NCBI GenBank assembly: GCA_035455185.1
Contig: DATIFQ010000340.1
Coordinates: 1-14,336 of the forward strand
From: JAEHDI01 sp035455185
GTDB taxonomy: Bacteria; Acidobacteriota; Terriglobia; Bryobacterales; Bryobacteraceae
Direction of reading: 5' to 3'
Length of the DNA: 14,336 bases
The number at the start of each line of letters is the position of its first letter. Position 1 is the stretch's first letter. Shown here piece after piece: positions 13,681-14,336 of the stretch. The notes under the pieces were generated by a model. It was not told the origin of the DNA and did not search any database. It was given only the letters and a program-made list of their open reading frames with translations. A program made the position numbers and the translations under genes.

Positions 13681-14194
13681 TCAGAGTTCGTGCACAAGTT
13701 TGCCGAGCGGGCGGCGGGGGGTGCGGTCGGGCGTCTCCGCCGGGTAGCCGATCGGCAGGATCGCCACCGGCGTGACATTCTCCGGCGCGTCGATCACCTG
13801 CCGCACAGCGTCGTCGTTGAAAGCGCCGACCCAGACCGTCCCTAGCTCCAGGGCCGCCGCGGCCAGCATTGCGTAGGTGCAGGCGACGGTCGCGTCCTGT
13901 ACGGCATACAGACGGCGGCCACGCTCGCCGTACCTCTGGGCATTGTGCGTCGAATTCGCGCAAAATACCAGCACCACCCCGGCGGCCAGGATGAACTCCT
14001 GCCCCAGCGCCGCCCTAACCAGCCTTCTTCTGATCGGCTTTCCGGACAACGAAGATGTCATACGCCTGAAGGTTGCCCGCCGACGGCGCGGCATTCGCCG
14101 TTTCCAGAATTCTCAGCAACTTCTCTTCTTCCACGGGCTTCGGCTGATACGCCCGAATCGACTGCCGCTTTCTGACCGCTTCGAAGTAATCCAT
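13681..14194 (-). pseudogene. Nitroreductase-family gene broken by a frameshift
   Basis: Two overlapping reading frames together encode one small FMN-dependent nitroreductase. From ATG 14194 (AAGGTG 5 nt upstream) the first frame gives MDYFEAVRKRQSIRAY and APSAGNLQAYDIFVV, the FMN-binding N-terminal half. It ends at TAG (14017-14015) after 59 residues. The remainder, from LVRAALGQEFI through RYGERGRRLYAVQDATVACT and WVGAFNDDAVRQVI to a typical end PLGKLVHEL, lies in the next frame and stops at 13681. Removing one base near the CC at 14023-14024 would join them as DQKK-LVRAALGQEF, giving about 170 residues, normal for the family. No obvious slippery site for programmed shifting is present. Such enzymes reduce quinones or nitro compounds with NAD(P)H. 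The gene is either a recent pseudogene or contains a sequencing error; the otherwise intact sequence means I cannot separate these. Confidence 0.9.
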
Positions 14195-14206
14195 GGCGCA
14201 CCTTGG

Positions 14207-14235
14207 CTGACGCGGAGTTCGGACTCCTATATACT
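14207..14235 (+). promoter_or_regulatory. Sigma70-like promoter candidate for the gene at 14261
   Basis: CTGACG (14207-14212, 4/6 match to -35) and TATACT (14230-14235, 5/6 match to -10) are separated by 17 nt, pointing at the secreted-protein start at 14261. Transcription would begin near 14242. On the opposite strand the same AT-rich patch could serve the nitroreductase, but the -35 fit there is poor. Confidence 0.5.
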
Positions 14236-14248
14236 CCTACTCGGGAGT
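14214..14248. repeat. Symmetric GGAGT/ACTCC element around the -10 box
   Basis: Four pentamers are arranged as GGAGT-N4-ACTCC-N5-ACTCC-N6-GGAGT. The two inner copies form a direct repeat ACTCCTA with a 10-bp period (14223 and 14233), and each outer pair is an inverted repeat. The element overlaps the -10 candidate between two divergent genes, as an operator would. A regulator is not identified. Confidence 0.4.
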
Positions 14249-14260
14249 CTTAAGCTCAAT

Positions 14261-14336
14261 ATGATCCGTATTCTCTCAGCACTTCTCTTTCTCCTGCCGT
14301 GTCTGCCCGCGGCCGCGCAGACCAGACGCATCGTAT
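14261..14336 (+). CDS. Secreted protein, N-terminal fragment
   Basis: ATG 14261 opens a frame of 25 residues to the window edge. The sequence is a clear signal peptide: basic Arg3, hydrophobic LSALLFLLPCLPA, and a likely cut at AAA|QT. A cysteine within the hydrophobic part (residue 14) lacks a following lipobox pattern, so a lipoprotein is not indicated. The ribosome site is weak (GGGAG 13 nt upstream), but a promoter candidate at 14207-14235 supports a gene start. The mature protein is outside the window, so its function is unknown. Confidence 0.62.
   Translation, partial: MIRILSALLFLLPCLPAAAQTRRIV

Noticed and set aside
14015..14030. Programmed ribosomal frameshift in the nitroreductase
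   Set aside because: No slippery heptamer or prfB-like codon context is seen before the TAG; mutation or sequencing error is simpler.

Overview
The window looks like chromosomal DNA from a GC-rich, Gram-negative-type soil bacterium, most likely an Acidobacteriota of the Bryobacterales/Solibacter kind. The basis is the gene mix: an exported SMP-30-like lactonase, a giant DUF5107-TPR protein, an exported RraA-like protein, a GH27 enzyme with an N-terminal He_PIG domain, and a one-haem cytochrome of the style common in acidobacteria and planctomycetes. The placement is inferred from family knowledge; there is no rRNA or marker gene to confirm it. I see no tRNA, rRNA, CRISPR array, integrase, transposase or phage gene.

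Layout. Positions 1-874 (minus) hold the start of a secreted protein, cut by the window edge, preceded by an exported cyclophilin. The ribosome site of the former sits in a predicted hairpin. Divergent from these, 914-1936 (plus) is an exported SMP-30/gluconolactonase-family protein, and 2049-2459 is mscL with a strong hairpin after it. Positions 2460-2712 have no gene but carry a cluster of GTACT motifs, with a related copy upstream of mscL. A TTG-started PilZ protein (2713-3048, plus) converges on a 572-residue FHA-GAF-PP2C/SpoIIE phosphatase (3081-4799, minus). Divergent from that, an unrecognised protein (4925-5584) and an exported TPR protein (5601-7094) run together on the plus strand. 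A small exported cytochrome c (7106-7639, minus) converges on the TPR gene.

The most coherent unit is 7798-13669 (plus): an RraA-like protein with a signal peptide, a 1114-residue DUF5107-TPR protein and a GH27 alpha-galactosidase-type enzyme. The gaps are only 25 and 36 nt, and a TTGACA-type promoter candidate lies in front. All three products are predicted to leave the cytoplasm, which suggests one envelope pathway for a galactose-containing or related glycan. Its substrate and chemistry cannot be read from the sequence.

After it, a nitroreductase (13681-14194, minus) is broken by a frameshift. The last bases (14261-14336, plus) start another secreted protein behind a good promoter candidate with a symmetric GGAGT/ACTCC element.

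Most gene products here carry signal peptides, and most of those are predicted to be cut just before glutamine. The candidates I rate highest for new biology are the exported RraA/DUF5107-TPR/GH27 operon, the unrecognised 219-residue protein that may be a degenerate zinc-peptidase fold, and the GTACT motif cluster around mscL and the PilZ gene.
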